Shown here in pieces: positions 34,599-44,714 of a stretch of DNA of 64,000 bases (positions are counted from its first letter, which is position 1; each line of letters opens with the position of its first letter). The position numbers and the translations under genes were made by a program. The notes beneath the pieces were generated by a model. It was not told the DNA's origin, made no database searches, and saw only the letters and a program-made list of their open reading frames with translations. The DNA is taken from positions 1 through 64,000 of the forward strand of contig SRZB01000001.1 of NCBI GenBank assembly GCA_004793585.1, in the 5' to 3' direction. The stretch is from Hominisplanchenecus murintestinalis. Lineage in GTDB: Bacteria; Bacillota; Clostridia; Lachnospirales; Lachnospiraceae.

Positions 34599-35552
34599 TC
34601 AAACAGTTACAAACTCCTCACTACATTTTGCTGCATCCTTTCCGGAACTATACATCAAAGCTTCTTCCCCAAAGCCTTTTTCCGAAAAATATTCTAAAAC
34701 AGAACCCAGCTGCCGGGAAATCCATTTATCCCTATGATACAATAGCTGTTTCCAAACTTCAACCTCAAATCCGGGCACATCCAGATATACCAGCTTTCCT
34801 TCCGCTGCTTTTTGGGCTGTCACATAATCAGGCAGAAAAGAAACCCCCTCCCCCGTCTCCACAAGCCTGCTGATGAGCTCTGCGCTCCCTGTCTCTAAAA
34901 TCGGCTGTATTTCCAGAGACATCCCTGCAAGCTTCTCATCCATCAGACGGCGGTAACTCATATTTTTTTCTGTCAGAAGAAACGGCTCCTGTATAAGCTC
35001 CTGAATACGCAGCCCTTTTTTCCGGCTGACGGGCGTTCCCGCTTTTGCCGTAAAATGCGTACATACCTTCTCTTCCTTCACAATCACATATTCCGCATCG
35101 TAAATATGGCTGTCCAGAGTCAGAATCGCGTCCACCTCATTATGGTTCAGCAGGCGGAACATCTCTTCCGTCTCTGCCGTAATGATTTTCAAAGAGATTC
35201 CGGGATACTGTTCCCGAAAATCCCGAAAACCTGAAGATACCATAGATGTACACAGAGAATCCGCCATAGCCAGGCGCACATGCCCCCGAACATCTTTCTC
35301 CTCCCTCATATGATCCTTCAGTTCCTGTGTCAGCCGGGTAATCTGATGGGCGTATCTCAGCAGCTCATGCCCCTCCTCTGTCAACGCTACCGTATGGCTG
35401 ATACGCTCAAACAGCCGGACATTCAGCTCTTCCTCCAGCTGTTTAATCTGAAAAGAGACCGTCGACTGGGAATAGCCCAGTTTCTGTGCCGCCTTTGTGA
35501 AGCTATTCATCTCCGCCGCCTGTATAAAAGTAGCCAGATTTTTAATATCCAC
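34599..35552 (-). CDS. LysR-family transcriptional regulator
   Basis: A 317-residue regulator with an N-terminal winged helix-turn-helix (about 1-60: NLATFIQAAEMNSFTKAAQKLGYSQSTVSFQIKQLEEELN) and a periplasmic-binding-like effector domain (about 88-295). The start is a GTG with GGGGGAG 7 nt upstream. It lies between the reductase on the same strand and a divergent Na+/alanine symporter, so either or both may be targets. The effector is unknown. Confidence 0.94.
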   Translation of the reverse strand: MDIKNLATFIQAAEMNSFTKAAQKLGYSQSTVSFQIKQLEEELNVRLFERISHTVALTEEGHELLRYAHQITRLTQELKDHMREEKDVRGHVRLAMADSLCTSMVSSGFRDFREQYPGISLKIITAETEEMFRLLNHNEVDAILTLDSHIYDAEYVIVKEEKVCTHFTAKAGTPVSRKKGLRIQELIQEPFLLTEKNMSYRRLMDEKLAGMSLEIQPILETGSAELISRLVETGEGVSFLPDYVTAQKAAEGKLVYLDVPGFEVEVWKQLLYHRDKWISRQLGSVLEYFSEKGFGEEALMYSSGKDAAKCSEEFVTV

Positions 35553-35640
35553 GCTTCCGCTCCCCCATATAAAAAGTCACCATGCACTCTAAGTACATCT
35601 ATTATCGAAATTCTTAATCCTAAATATCAATTTCATCAAT

Positions 35641-35669
35641 TAGACAGATTCTGCTATTCATTATATACT
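35641..35669 (+). promoter_or_regulatory. Promoter of the AGCS symporter gene
   Basis: TAGACA (35641-35646), 17 nt, TATACT (35664-35669), followed by a 135-nt leader that contains two imperfect copies of a segment with TGATGCAG (about 35719 and 35778). No glycine riboswitch features are seen. Confidence 0.6.
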
Positions 35670-35811
35670 GAACAGTAGAAAAATACAACAAAAGAAGCGA
35701 ACTTCCAACTGTACAAAACTGATGCAGAACACGCATGAAAAAAAGAACGTTTGAAAGTAAACTTCTAAATCACCAAGATGATGCAGCATATGCGTCAGAA
35801 AGAGGAAAAAC

Positions 35812-37221
35812 ATGATAGTAGACTTTATTCAGGCAGTTTATCAGCTGCTGTGGGGCGATTTGATAACGATTCCCCTTCCCGGCGGAAGCTCTGTAGGGCT
35901 TTCCTTATTGATTCTTATTCTTGTGCCTTCAGGTATCTATTTCACCATCAAGACCCGGCTTCTTCCCATTCGGATGTTCCCGGAAATGCTTCGGCTGATA
36001 ACAGAGAAAAAAACTTCTTCAAAAAAGGGCGCGCTGTCCGGCCTGCAGTCCCTGATTGTATCCACTGCCACACGGGTGGGCATGGGAAATCTGGTAGGCG
36101 TAGTGGCTGCCATCTCAGCCGGAGGCGCAGGGGCAGTTTTCTGGATGTGGGTACTGGCGCTGCTCGGTTCTTCTACTGCTTTTATAGAAGCAACCCTGGC
36201 ACAGCTCCACAAAGAACCAGATCCCCTGTACGGCGGCTACCGGGGAGGCCCCGCATATTACATCCATCATCTGTTTGTAAAGAAAGATGGCAGACGGCGC
36301 CGTTCGATAATTGCCGCATTGTTTGCCATATCCGGGCTTATCTGCTGGTGCGGCATCAGCCAGGTTATCGGCAATTCCGTTTCCTCTGCCTTTGACCACG
36401 CCTTCCATATCCCGCCGTTCTGGACCACTGCAATTCTGGTACTGATAGCGGCAGTCGTCGTGCTGCGGAAAAATGCCACTGTAAAAGTTCTTGATATCGT
36501 CGTCCCGGTTATGGCAGGGGCATATTTCCTGCTTACGCTATTTATCATCATAAAGAACATGCATCTTCTGCCGGATGTATTTAGCAGAATTTTCTCCGAA
36601 GCATTCGGGCTCCGCCAGGTTGTCGCGGGCGGCTTCGGCGCCGTGCTTATGAACGGCGCAAAGAGAGGTTTATTCTCTAATGAGGCAGGCTCCGGCTCCG
36701 CTCCTTGCGCTGCCGCGGCCGCAGAGATGGATCATCCGGTAAAGGTAGGTCTTTTGCAGGCTCTGGGCGTATTTATTGATACCATTGTTATCTGCAGCTG
36801 TACCGCCATGCTGATGCTCCTTGCCCCGGCAGAGTCTATCCAGGGACTGGAGGGAATGGATTTGCTCCAGACAGCCATGCGTCATCACATGGGAGACTTC
36901 GGTGTGATTTTTACAGCTATCGTACTGTGGCTGTTCAGTTTCTCCACCTTCCTGGGCATCCTGTTCTATGCCCGCTCCAATGTCGCCTACTTGTTTGGAG
37001 ATAACTGGACATCTCAGACCCTTTATAAAGTCCTGGCTCTGGTAATGCTCTTTATCGGAGGGCTGGCTGCTTACACCTTTGTATGGGATTTGGGCGATAT
37101 CGGAATTGGGCTTATGACAATCTTCAATATGATTGCACTCTTCCCTTTGTCAAAAGAAGCGCTGCGCCTGCTTCGGGAATACCAGGCCGGACGTAAGAAA
37201 GTTACATCAAAACATGATTAA
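35812..37221 (+). CDS. Sodium:alanine/glycine symporter (AGCS family)
   Basis: A 469-residue inner-membrane Na+-coupled amino-acid importer. Family signatures: FTIKTRLLPIRMFPEML, STATRVGMGNLVGVVAAISAGGAGAVFWMW, GGYRGGPAYYI, and FSNEAGSGSAPCAAAAAE. About eleven membrane segments. The start ATG follows AGAAAGAGG. Transcribed away from the LysR gene. The substrate is probably alanine, glycine or a related small amino acid. The next gene begins 36 nt downstream. Confidence 0.95.
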   Translation: MIVDFIQAVYQLLWGDLITIPLPGGSSVGLSLLILILVPSGIYFTIKTRLLPIRMFPEMLRLITEKKTSSKKGALSGLQSLIVSTATRVGMGNLVGVVAAISAGGAGAVFWMWVLALLGSSTAFIEATLAQLHKEPDPLYGGYRGGPAYYIHHLFVKKDGRRRRSIIAALFAISGLICWCGISQVIGNSVSSAFDHAFHIPPFWTTAILVLIAAVVVLRKNATVKVLDIVVPVMAGAYFLLTLFIIIKNMHLLPDVFSRIFSEAFGLRQVVAGGFGAVLMNGAKRGLFSNEAGSGSAPCAAAAAEMDHPVKVGLLQALGVFIDTIVICSCTAMLMLLAPAESIQGLEGMDLLQTAMRHHMGDFGVIFTAIVLWLFSFSTFLGILFYARSNVAYLFGDNWTSQTLYKVLALVMLFIGGLAAYTFVWDLGDIGIGLMTIFNMIALFPLSKEALRLLREYQAGRKKVTSKHD

Positions 37222-37257
37222 TCCACATGCAAAATACGGTTTTAAAGGAGGGATTTT

Positions 37258-38058
37258 TTGAATACTGATTTCCATATCCATTCGTCTTTTTCTTCAGATT
37301 CAGAAGCTTCTATGGAATCCATGATAGAAGCAGGTATTCGCCTGGGGCTTACAGCGATGTGTTTTACAGAACATTTAGACTATGACTATGTACCCGGCGA
37401 ACCGGATTTTATAGTAGACACGCCCGCTTACCTTGACTGCCTGCGCCGCTGCCGTGATCTATACGGTTCCCGGATAGAGCTTCTTTTTGGTATTGAGCTT
37501 GGACTGCAGCCTCACCTTACCCGGCGTCTGAACGATTATATCAGCCAGTGGGATTTTGATTTTGTCATCGGCTCTTCTCATCTGGTGCATGGCGCTGACC
37601 CTTACTATCCTGCTTTCTACGAAGGGCGTAAGGAAGAGGACTGCTACCTGGAATACTTTGAGACTATTATTGAAAACCTGAATGCATTCTCTGATATTGA
37701 CGTCTACGGACACATTGATTATGTGGTGCGTTACGGCCCTAACAAAAACCGTTTCTACTCCTATGAAAAATACAAAGAAATTCTGGACGAAGTCTTGAAA
37801 AACATCATCACACACGGCGTCGGACTGGAACTGAACACTGCAGGCTACAAATACGGACTGGGTGCGCCAAATCCCCACCCGGATGTGCTGCGGCGTTACC
37901 GGGAACTGGGCGGCGAAATTATCACCGTAGGCAGCGACGGCCATGCTCCGGAACATCTTGCTTACGATTTTGGCAAAGTAAAGGATATCCTGCTGGGCTG
38001 CGGATTTCGTTACTACACTGTCTTTCGGAAACGTAAACCGGAATTCCGAAAATTGTAA
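37258..38058 (+). CDS. Histidinol-phosphatase-like PHP phosphoesterase (HisJ family)
   Basis: A 266-residue PHP-fold phosphatase. DFHIHSSFSSDSEASM at the start, FTEHLDYDY, LFGIELGLQ, FVIGSSHLV, YGHIDYVVRYGP and TVGSDGHAPEHLAYDF carry the expected metal ligands. HisJ dephosphorylates histidinol phosphate in histidine synthesis. No other his genes are present, so a related sugar-phosphate substrate remains possible. It starts with TTG 37258 after AAAGGAGGG. Convergent with the GH95 gene and separated from it by a shared terminator. Confidence 0.92.
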   Translation: MNTDFHIHSSFSSDSEASMESMIEAGIRLGLTAMCFTEHLDYDYVPGEPDFIVDTPAYLDCLRRCRDLYGSRIELLFGIELGLQPHLTRRLNDYISQWDFDFVIGSSHLVHGADPYYPAFYEGRKEEDCYLEYFETIIENLNAFSDIDVYGHIDYVVRYGPNKNRFYSYEKYKEILDEVLKNIITHGVGLELNTAGYKYGLGAPNPHPDVLRRYRELGGEIITVGSDGHAPEHLAYDFGKVKDILLGCGFRYYTVFRKRKPEFRKL

Positions 38059-38120
38059 CCTCTCCCCTTCATCTTCATATCAAATAAATTTCACACCGAT
38101 TTTAGAAAAATTTATAGAAA

Positions 38121-38148
38121 GAATCCCCACAGCTTCCTGTGGGGATTC
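38121..38148. terminator. Bidirectional terminator between hisJ-like and GH95 genes
   Basis: GAATCCCCACAG-loop-CTGTGGGGATTC, a perfect 12-bp stem with T-rich tails on both strands (TCTGTTTCTT on plus, TTTCTATAAA on minus). Confidence 0.92.
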
Positions 38149-38160
38149 TCTGTTTCTTAC

Positions 38161-41100
38161 CTATTTCACTTTTGTTTTCTTTCCTGCACCCGCTCTTTTC
38201 AGGTTCTTCAGCAGTTTCACTTTTTGCTTTTTACTCATCTTCTTCGCACTTACAACCAGCTTTGCTGAAGTCTTCTTAAATGCGCCGCTCTTGATTGTCT
38301 TTAATACTTTTCCCTTTAACTGAACGCTCTTTAGGTTCTTACAGTTCATGAACGCCTGTTTTCCAATTGTGGTGACATATTTTCCAAGAACTACCTTTTT
38401 CAATTTGGAATTCCTCTTCATCACTTTGTCGCCAATCTGAACAACCTTATGTTTATAACCATTCAGCATAACCGTTGCCGGAACATTCATCGTTGCTTTT
38501 TTCTTGTTCTTTACAGATACAAGCATTGCCGTTTTGTTCTTCACATCGAGCACTTTGTAGCGTGATCCATCCGGAGAATCTACTACATCACCCTTCTTTG
38601 GCTCTGGTTTCACTCCCGGATCTGGTACAGGACCTGGTCCTGGATTCGGCGTAGGATTAGGCCCCGGATTCGTTCCTGTCTGCCCTTTCTCTACTGTTAC
38701 CGTAATGGATGCCTTCTTATTATCCGGATTCAGGATATTCTTAGAAAGCTTGATATCTCCATACAGTGTATACGTTCCTGCCACCGTTCCATTATAATTG
38801 CCTTTCTGCCACGTTACTTCCAGTTCCTGGGTCTCCCCTGAATTCAGAGTAACCTGTACGCTCTTCGGCAATGTAAGCTGCTCGAAAGCTGTGCCATTCT
38901 TTACGGTGATAGCAGAGAACGCTGCAACACTGCTGATATGCAAGGACTCCTCCTGAAGTTCTGTCGTCTTGAAACTAATAGCCGCTCTGTCGGATTTCCT
39001 GTTTTTCGCACTCACCGCAAATACCATCGCTTTGTAGGTTCTGGAAGCATCCAGCCCGCTGAGGACATATGCCGTATCAACAGTCTCTCCTACATACTCT
39101 CCGTCAATGTAAACCATATACTTTTCTGCATCTTTCGACGCTTTCCAAAGCAATTTTGCCTTTGTTTCACTGTCGCTTTTGACTGCTGTCAGCCCTGTTA
39201 CTTTGTCTGGTGCAGCTCCCGGGTCATTATCAGCTTTTTCTGCAGTCGATGCCTGCACTTCTGTTGCACTTGATGATTCTGAGCCATTCACTACAGCTTT
39301 GACAGTAAATGTGTAATCTTGTTCCGGTTCCAGATTTTCAATCCATGCATACGGTTCTGTCGATGTCGCTACTTCCTCGCCATCCACATAAACCTTATAA
39401 GACTCTGCATTTTGTACTTCGTCCCACTGTATCATGACACGATTGCTCTCGGATACCAGCACCTGGCTTTTCTCGCCTGCCGGAAGCTCTGGTACTTCTG
39501 CCGCCGGTGCATAAATCTTGAATGCATCAATTTCTACTTTTGTCCCACTGCTTGCGGAATCTTTCTCATTCGGTACAGTTATCAGAATCGTATGAGAACC
39601 ATCTGCAAGACCTTCTTTGGAAAATATTGTAGACTGCCTGTTTACTCCTGAAGTATAGCAATTTACTCTTTCGGAAGCATGTCCATCAATCGAAATATCC
39701 AGGTAACCTCTGTCACGATTCGTTGGAGCTATTACTTCAATCTTCGTCCCGCAAAATTCAAGGTAAACAGTTTCACCGCCTTGTGGATTATTTATATGTC
39801 TCGTTGTATAATGATAATTTGCTTCATCCTCACTATACCATGAACCCCAGTTGCCTGTGTACTGAATCCTGGCATCTCTGTCGTCCAATACTTTATCTCC
39901 AAATCTTTGTGTTACCTGAGCTGGCTGTGACTCTGTACCACTGCCTGACACCGCAATAACCTGATAAGTGATTTCTCCCATGATTCCATATGCCTGATTA
40001 TCCACATACTGTGCTTCTGAAAGTCCTGATGCTGCTTCCATCAGCTCGCCATCGCCAATTTTTCGGTAAACCGTATAGGTTACGTTTGCATCCACTGGAT
40101 TCCAGGACAATGTTATCTGATTTCCATTACGTATAGTGTGTAATGCTGTCGGCATCTCTAGCTCTTCTGTTTCGGGAATCTTGGAAATCGTATAGCTCAT
40201 ACCTTCTATTGTATCGAATGCTATGCGGTTGTCTGCCATGTTTGTCACAGTTACTTCGTTTCCATCTTCATCTACTACTTCTGCAAGGAAAATATTGTCA
40301 CACTGAATAACTGCTTCACCGCCGTTATTTGATGTAATGACAGCTTCAGCTATACATCCATTTTTCCATTCCACATCAACTTCAAAGTTTCCTCTTGCTA
40401 ACAGACCGTATACATGTCCGGTTTCCCAGGCATCCGGAAGCGCCGGAAGCAGATTAATATAATCCATGTTACTCTGCATCAGAAGCTCGTTGACACCCGC
40501 AGTATAGCCAAAGTTTCCATCAATCTGGAAAGGTGGATGCGTATCCCATAGATTTTTATAAATTTTGGAACCAAGCAGATTTCCAATGACTTTGTACGCA
40601 TGGTTTCCATCGCCAAGACGTGCCCAGGTACAGATACGCTGTGCCATACCCCAGCCGGTACTATCATCTGTTCTGTTCTCCATAGAAACCTTGGCTGCTG
40701 CCATCCATTCCGGATGCTCCTCTGTAATCAAATCGCCCGGATACAAGCCCAGCATATGAGAGATATGCCTGTGCCCGTAGCCCTCTCCGATATTGTTTCC
40801 ATTTGCGTCCTTATTAAACTCTTCCTCTGTATACCACTCTTTAATCTGACCGCTCTTTCCGATTTCAATCGGCGCCAGACGGCTCTGCGTCGCTTTCCAC
40901 TCGGCAACCTTATCTTCATCTACACCTAAAAGCTCCGCTGCCTTAATCGTATCTTCATAAAGCTGCCATACCAGCGTACCTTCATAAGTATTTCCCAGCG
41001 TCCTCGCACCATGTTCCGGTGAGTAAGCCGGAGCTGTTGCCAGACGGGTAGACTTGGTGCCATCCTCCAGAGTGATCTCTACACCGCTGTCTACCAGAAT

Positions 41101-42798
41101 CTGATCATACAGCAACGCCTCTTCTTTCATCATCGGATAAAGGTGTTCTCTCATATACTCCAAATCCCCAGTATACTCATAGTACTCCCAACAGTTCTGC
41201 AGAATCCACGGTATAGCTGCTGGTGACCAGCCCCAGTCAAAACTCCAGCCCGGACAAGTCCAGCCCAAAGGATTAATCTGTGTATGCGCACTAAATCCGG
41301 CTTCTGTTCCAAAATAAGTTTGTGCCGTCACCTTTCCTGGCTCACGGAGTGAATTAATAAAATCTATCAACGGTGTTGCGCACTCTGTCAGGTTCGCTGC
41401 ATAAGTAGGCCAGTAATTCATCTGCAGATTGACATTTGCATGATAATCAGATCCCCATGCAACTTGTGATCCGTTACCCACACGGTTCTGCCATACACCC
41501 TGCAGATTGGAAGGCAGGTCGCCTTCTCTAGAGGATGCAATCGTCAGATAACGTCCATACTGATACAAAGTAACCTCCAAAAGTCTTTTCTCTGCTGCTG
41601 TAGCTGTAGCATTCTTATATGCAGCCAGAAGATCATCCGTAGTTTTTTCCGCCGCCTGCGCAGTCTGCCCCAAATCCAAGTCAACCCTTTCAAAAAGTTC
41701 CTGATAGTCTGCCAGGTGAGAATTCTTTACTTCCTCGTAGCCTTTCTCTTTCGCTGTATCTACCAGAGCTTTCACACGGGCTGCCACTTGCTCATCCGTC
41801 TCGCCTGTGCGGTAATAGTAGTTTACTGATTCGTCTTCATTATAAAAAGTATTTTTGTAATCTGTTCCCGCAGAAACGAAAATCACAACCTCGTCCGTAT
41901 CGGAGATATCCAGGGACTGCCCATCAGCGCCCGCCGTTTTCGTCCCCCCCGTCACAACCTGAAGTACGGAACTCATCTTCATCTGGTTATCCTGTAAACT
42001 TCCCTTCATAATAATCGTACCTGCGCTGGCATCTACTGTATACTCGGCATTTTTGCCCAGGTTACGGTTCACTACGTCGTTTTCATCATTGTCTACCGGA
42101 AATTTCACATTCAAGTTCAGCTTATTGTTTCCTTTTGCCGTCAGCTTCATAGCCAGCACATTATCCGGATAGCTCATGAAATATTCTCTGTGATAATCCG
42201 TCCCGCTCTGCGTAAAATCTACATGGGCAGCCCCGGTCTGAAAATCAAGATCACGGCTGTAATCGGTATAATCGCTCTCTGTCAACCCGTTAAACGTGAG
42301 GTAAATATCTCCCCATGACTGGTAAGAGCCATATCCGTCATCCATTCCTTTTCCTACCAGCGCACTGCAGAGATTGGTAGCATTTGAGGCGTTATTCTTA
42401 AAAGCTTCTACGACCTCCTGGTACTTTTCAGACATTTGCACACCGTTTGATACCTCAATATTTCCGCCCTTATAATCTGGTCTTCGTGTACTTGGTCCGC
42501 CATTCCACAGCGTTTTCTGGTTAAAGGTCAGCCGCTCATTGACAATCTCACCATACACATTAGCGCCCATGAAACTGTTGCCGATTGGAAGAGTCATCTG
42601 CTCCCAAAGATCATTTCCCGTCAGCCCGCTTGCGCTTGCCGGCTCATCATACCACATTCTCAGCAGGTTTTTTTCTGCTACTGTTTCTGCTGTCGTTTCT
42701 TCTTTTGCAGCTATCCCTGTCGCCGCCAATGCAGACACACCTCCCATGGTCATCAGCATAGAAACCGATAATAATACTGATAAAAATTTCTTTTTCAA
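38161..42798 (-). CDS. Secreted multidomain GH95 alpha-L-fucosidase-type enzyme
   Basis: A 1545-residue exported glycosidase. Signal peptide (about 1-26), then a GH95 core (about 45-875) matching 1,2-alpha-L-fucosidase AfcA: N455/N457 in [15 protein letters not shown]595 in YSPEHGART (general acid) and D760 in [12 protein letters not shown] align with the known catalytic residues. Then a fibronectin-III-like module (about 880-965), a beta-sandwich likely carbohydrate-binding module (about 970-1097), two more fibronectin-III modules (about 1110-1190, 1195-1280), a Big_4-type Ig domain (about 1295-1372), a Pro/Gly-rich linker (1374-1402) and BspA-type leucine-rich repeats (about 1405-1520) with a Lys-rich tail. 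No LPxTG motif. Start TTG 42798 with AGGAGG 7 nt upstream. Likely removes fucose from mucin or milk oligosaccharides; alpha-L-galactosidase activity is the GH95 alternative. Confidence 0.93.
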   Translation of the reverse strand: MKKKFLSVLLSVSMLMTMGGVSALAATGIAAKEETTAETVAEKNLLRMWYDEPASASGLTGNDLWEQMTLPIGNSFMGANVYGEIVNERLTFNQKTLWNGGPSTRRPDYKGGNIEVSNGVQMSEKYQEVVEAFKNNASNATNLCSALVGKGMDDGYGSYQSWGDIYLTFNGLTESDYTDYSRDLDFQTGAAHVDFTQSGTDYHREYFMSYPDNVLAMKLTAKGNNKLNLNVKFPVDNDENDVVNRNLGKNAEYTVDASAGTIIMKGSLQDNQMKMSSVLQVVTGGTKTAGADGQSLDISDTDEVVIFVSAGTDYKNTFYNEDESVNYYYRTGETDEQVAARVKALVDTAKEKGYEEVKNSHLADYQELFERVDLDLGQTAQAAEKTTDDLLAAYKNATATAAEKRLLEVTLYQYGRYLTIASSREGDLPSNLQGVWQNRVGNGSQVAWGSDYHANVNLQMNYWPTYAANLTECATPLIDFINSLREPGKVTAQTYFGTEAGFSAHTQINPLGWTCPGWSFDWGWSPAAIPWILQNCWEYYEYTGDLEYMREHLYPMMKEEALLYDQILVDSGVEITLEDGTKSTRLATAPAYSPEHGARTLGNTYEGTLVWQLYEDTIKAAELLGVDEDKVAEWKATQSRLAPIEIGKSGQIKEWYTEEEFNKDANGNNIGEGYGHRHISHMLGLYPGDLITEEHPEWMAAAKVSMENRTDDSTGWGMAQRICTWARLGDGNHAYKVIGNLLGSKIYKNLWDTHPPFQIDGNFGYTAGVNELLMQSNMDYINLLPALPDAWETGHVYGLLARGNFEVDVEWKNGCIAEAVITSNNGGEAVIQCDNIFLAEVVDEDGNEVTVTNMADNRIAFDTIEGMSYTISKIPETEELEMPTALHTIRNGNQITLSWNPVDANVTYTVYRKIGDGELMEAASGLSEAQYVDNQAYGIMGEITYQVIAVSGSGTESQPAQVTQRFGDKVLDDRDARIQYTGNWGSWYSEDEANYHYTTRHINNPQGGETVYLEFCGTKIEVIAPTNRDRGYLDISIDGHASERVNCYTSGVNRQSTIFSKEGLADGSHTILITVPNEKDSASSGTKVEIDAFKIYAPAAEVPELPAGEKSQVLVSESNRVMIQWDEVQNAESYKVYVDGEEVATSTEPYAWIENLEPEQDYTFTVKAVVNGSESSSATEVQASTAEKADNDPGAAPDKVTGLTAVKSDSETKAKLLWKASKDAEKYMVYIDGEYVGETVDTAYVLSGLDASRTYKAMVFAVSAKNRKSDRAAISFKTTELQEESLHISSVAAFSAITVKNGTAFEQLTLPKSVQVTLNSGETQELEVTWQKGNYNGTVAGTYTLYGDIKLSKNILNPDNKKASITVTVEKGQTGTNPGPNPTPNPGPGPVPDPGVKPEPKKGDVVDSPDGSRYKVLDVKNKTAMLVSVKNKKKATMNVPATVMLNGYKHKVVQIGDKVMKRNSKLKKVVLGKYVTTIGKQAFMNCKNLKSVQLKGKVLKTIKSGAFKKTSAKLVVSAKKMSKKQKVKLLKNLKRAGAGKKTKVK

Positions 42799-42892
42799 TT
42801 CCTTTCCTCCTGTTTCTTCATCAATAGCCGTCTGTAACTGCCTGCCGCCTCAAAGGCCTTCTCCTTTCCCTCGTTTATGCAATATTACTTAT

Positions 42893-42921
42893 ATTAAACC
42901 ATATATAGAGTTGTTTTTCAA
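42893..42921 (-). promoter_or_regulatory. Promoter of the GH95 gene
   Basis: TTGAAA (plus 42916-42921), 17 nt, TTTAAT (plus 42893-42898). A GTTG-AAAAA-CAAC palindrome overlaps the -35 region and could be an operator. Confidence 0.6.
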
Positions 42922-42953
42922 CAAAAAACCAAAAAGAAAAATCTCTAAAAAAT

Positions 42954-42998
42954 ATCCTGCCTCTATCTGACATAAATTTGCCGGATAACAGGCAGGAT
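42954..42998 (-). terminator. Terminator of the trpXYZ-type operon
   Basis: Minus strand ATCCTGCCT ... AGGCAGGAT, a 9-bp stem with a long loop followed by ATTTTTTAG, directly after the ATPase gene. Confidence 0.8.
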
Positions 42999-43004
42999 CA
43001 TCCT

Positions 43005-43778
43005 TTAATTTCCACATTCTATACTAATTTCATTAAACAGCCCAAGCACCTCGTCTACGTGCAGATCCTCCTTTTCTTTTCCTTTTTTATCTAATATAAT
43101 TTTTCCCTGATGCATCATAATGATACGGTTTCCGTATTCCAGCGCATAGCGAAGATTGTGTGTCACCATAATAGACGTCAGTTTTTTCTGCCTGACGATC
43201 TGTTCCGTAAGCTGCATATTAATTTCTGCCGTTTTAGGATCCAGTGCCGCCGTATGCTCGTCAAGAATCAGGAACTCTATGGGCGTCATCGTGGACATCA
43301 GGAGCGCCATCGCCTGGCGCTGCCCGCCGGAGAGCGCCCCGACTTTCACATCCAGCTTATCCTCCAGTCCCAGGTTCAGGGGACGGAGCATATCCTGGTA
43401 CGTTTCTCTCCGCTTTTTGTTCACGCACCGCCCCAGATTGTAGGACTTTCCCTTATTTTCTGCCAGCGACAGGTTTTCCATAATCGTCATGGACGGGCAC
43501 GTTCCCATAGACGGATTTTGGAACACACGCCCGATTTTTGAAAGTCTCCGATACTCGCTCAGGTTCGTGATATCCCTGCCATTCATCAAAATCTGCCCGG
43601 AATCTGCCGCTATACTGCCGCAGATGATATTCAGCATAGAGGTTTTTCCAGAACCATTGCTTCCTACCACGGATACAAACTCCCCGTCCTCCACCCGGAA
43701 ATTAAAGTCACGGAACAGACACATCTCATTTACGGTTCCCGGATTATAGTATTTATGGATATGTTTCAGCTCAAGCAT
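43005..43778 (-). CDS. trpZ: ABC transporter ATPase, predicted tryptophan importer
   Basis: A 257-residue ATPase of the COG1101 type. Walker A GSNGSGKTS, Q-loop RVFQNPSMGTCPSM, signature ALSGGQRQAM, Walker B FLILDEHTAALDP (His where most ABC proteins have Pro, usual in this subfamily) and H-loop VTHNLRYAL. It overlaps the permease gene by 8 nt. Substrate assignment rests on the T-box with a Trp specifier in front of the operon. Confidence 0.9.
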   Translation of the reverse strand: MLELKHIHKYYNPGTVNEMCLFRDFNFRVEDGEFVSVVGSNGSGKTSMLNIICGSIAADSGQILMNGRDITNLSEYRRLSKIGRVFQNPSMGTCPSMTIMENLSLAENKGKSYNLGRCVNKKRRETYQDMLRPLNLGLEDKLDVKVGALSGGQRQAMALLMSTMTPIEFLILDEHTAALDPKTAEINMQLTEQIVRQKKLTSIMVTHNLRYALEYGNRIIMMHQGKIILDKKGKEKEDLHVDEVLGLFNEISIECGN

Positions 43779-44652
43779 CGACCTTCACCCTCCTTTTCCG
43801 CTCCATTCCAAGCACCAGGATAGCCAGGAACAGCGCCGCTGTAATCATCTTCAAATCTGTAGACTCAAATCCCAGGCTGATTGCCAGCGCCACGCATCCT
43901 TTGTAGAGGACGGAGCCAATAACCACACTGGAAGTCACCCTCAGAACCGTAATTTTCTTAAACAGACTGGTGCCGATGATGACGCTTGCCAGTCCGATGA
44001 CCACGGTTCCTGTTCCCATAGAAACATCAAAGTACCTCTGCTGCTGCGCAAAAATACATCCGCTGAGCGCCACCAGCCCATTTGCAATCGCCAGCCCTAC
44101 GATTTTCACCAGCCCTTTGTCAACGCTCAGAGAAGTGATAATCCTGTCATTATCCCCTACTGCCCGCAGCAACATTCCTGATTTCGTGCCCAGATACCAG
44201 TCCAGCAGATACTTACTGACCAGGGTAATGGCAAAAATAATCAAGATCGCCCTGTAATCTGCGATGCCGCCCGGCATCCCATTTACAATATCATTATCAA
44301 ATATTGTCGTCTTGTTATAAATCGGCAGGTTCGCCCGTCCTGCAATGCGCAGATTCACCGTATAAAGCGCCGTCATCATGATAATTCCCGACAGCAAATC
44401 CCTCACTTTCAGCTTCACATGAATCAGCCCGGTCAACATTCCCACTGCTGCCCCTGCCAGAAAGCACACAGGCAGCGTCAGCAGCGGATTAATACCCCGG
44501 CTAATCATGACTGCTGTGATGGCAGCTCCCATAGGGAAACTGCCGTCCACTGTCAAGTCCGGGAAATCCAATATCTTATAAGTAATATATACGCCAAGCG
44601 CCATGATTGCATAAATCATACCCTGTTCCAGTACGCTTATAAATAAAACCAT
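43771..44652 (-). CDS. trpY: ABC transporter permease, predicted tryptophan importer
   Basis: A 293-residue membrane permease of the COG4120 type related to branched-chain amino-acid permeases. LGVYITYKILDFPDLTVDGSFPMGAA is the family start. About eight membrane segments, and VGDNDRIITSLSVDKGLVKIVGLAIANGLVALSG is the conserved cytoplasmic loop contacting the ATPase. ATG 44652 follows GGAGG by 5 nt, so an upstream frame opening at 44703 is not used. The middle gene of the trpX-Y-Z order. Confidence 0.91.
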   Translation of the reverse strand: MVLFISVLEQGMIYAIMALGVYITYKILDFPDLTVDGSFPMGAAITAVMISRGINPLLTLPVCFLAGAAVGMLTGLIHVKLKVRDLLSGIIMMTALYTVNLRIAGRANLPIYNKTTIFDNDIVNGMPGGIADYRAILIIFAITLVSKYLLDWYLGTKSGMLLRAVGDNDRIITSLSVDKGLVKIVGLAIANGLVALSGCIFAQQQRYFDVSMGTGTVVIGLASVIIGTSLFKKITVLRVTSSVVIGSVLYKGCVALAISLGFESTDLKMITAALFLAILVLGMERKRRVKVDA

Positions 44653-44714
44653 AGTTCCCTCCAACTCACTGCTATACAGCCTTATTCGTAACACTTCAGG
44701 CAAGGCGATTGCCT

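Noticed and set aside
35670-35811. Glycine riboswitch before the AGCS symporter
   Set aside because: AGCS genes are often under glycine riboswitches, but the GGAGAG-type cores are absent from this leader.
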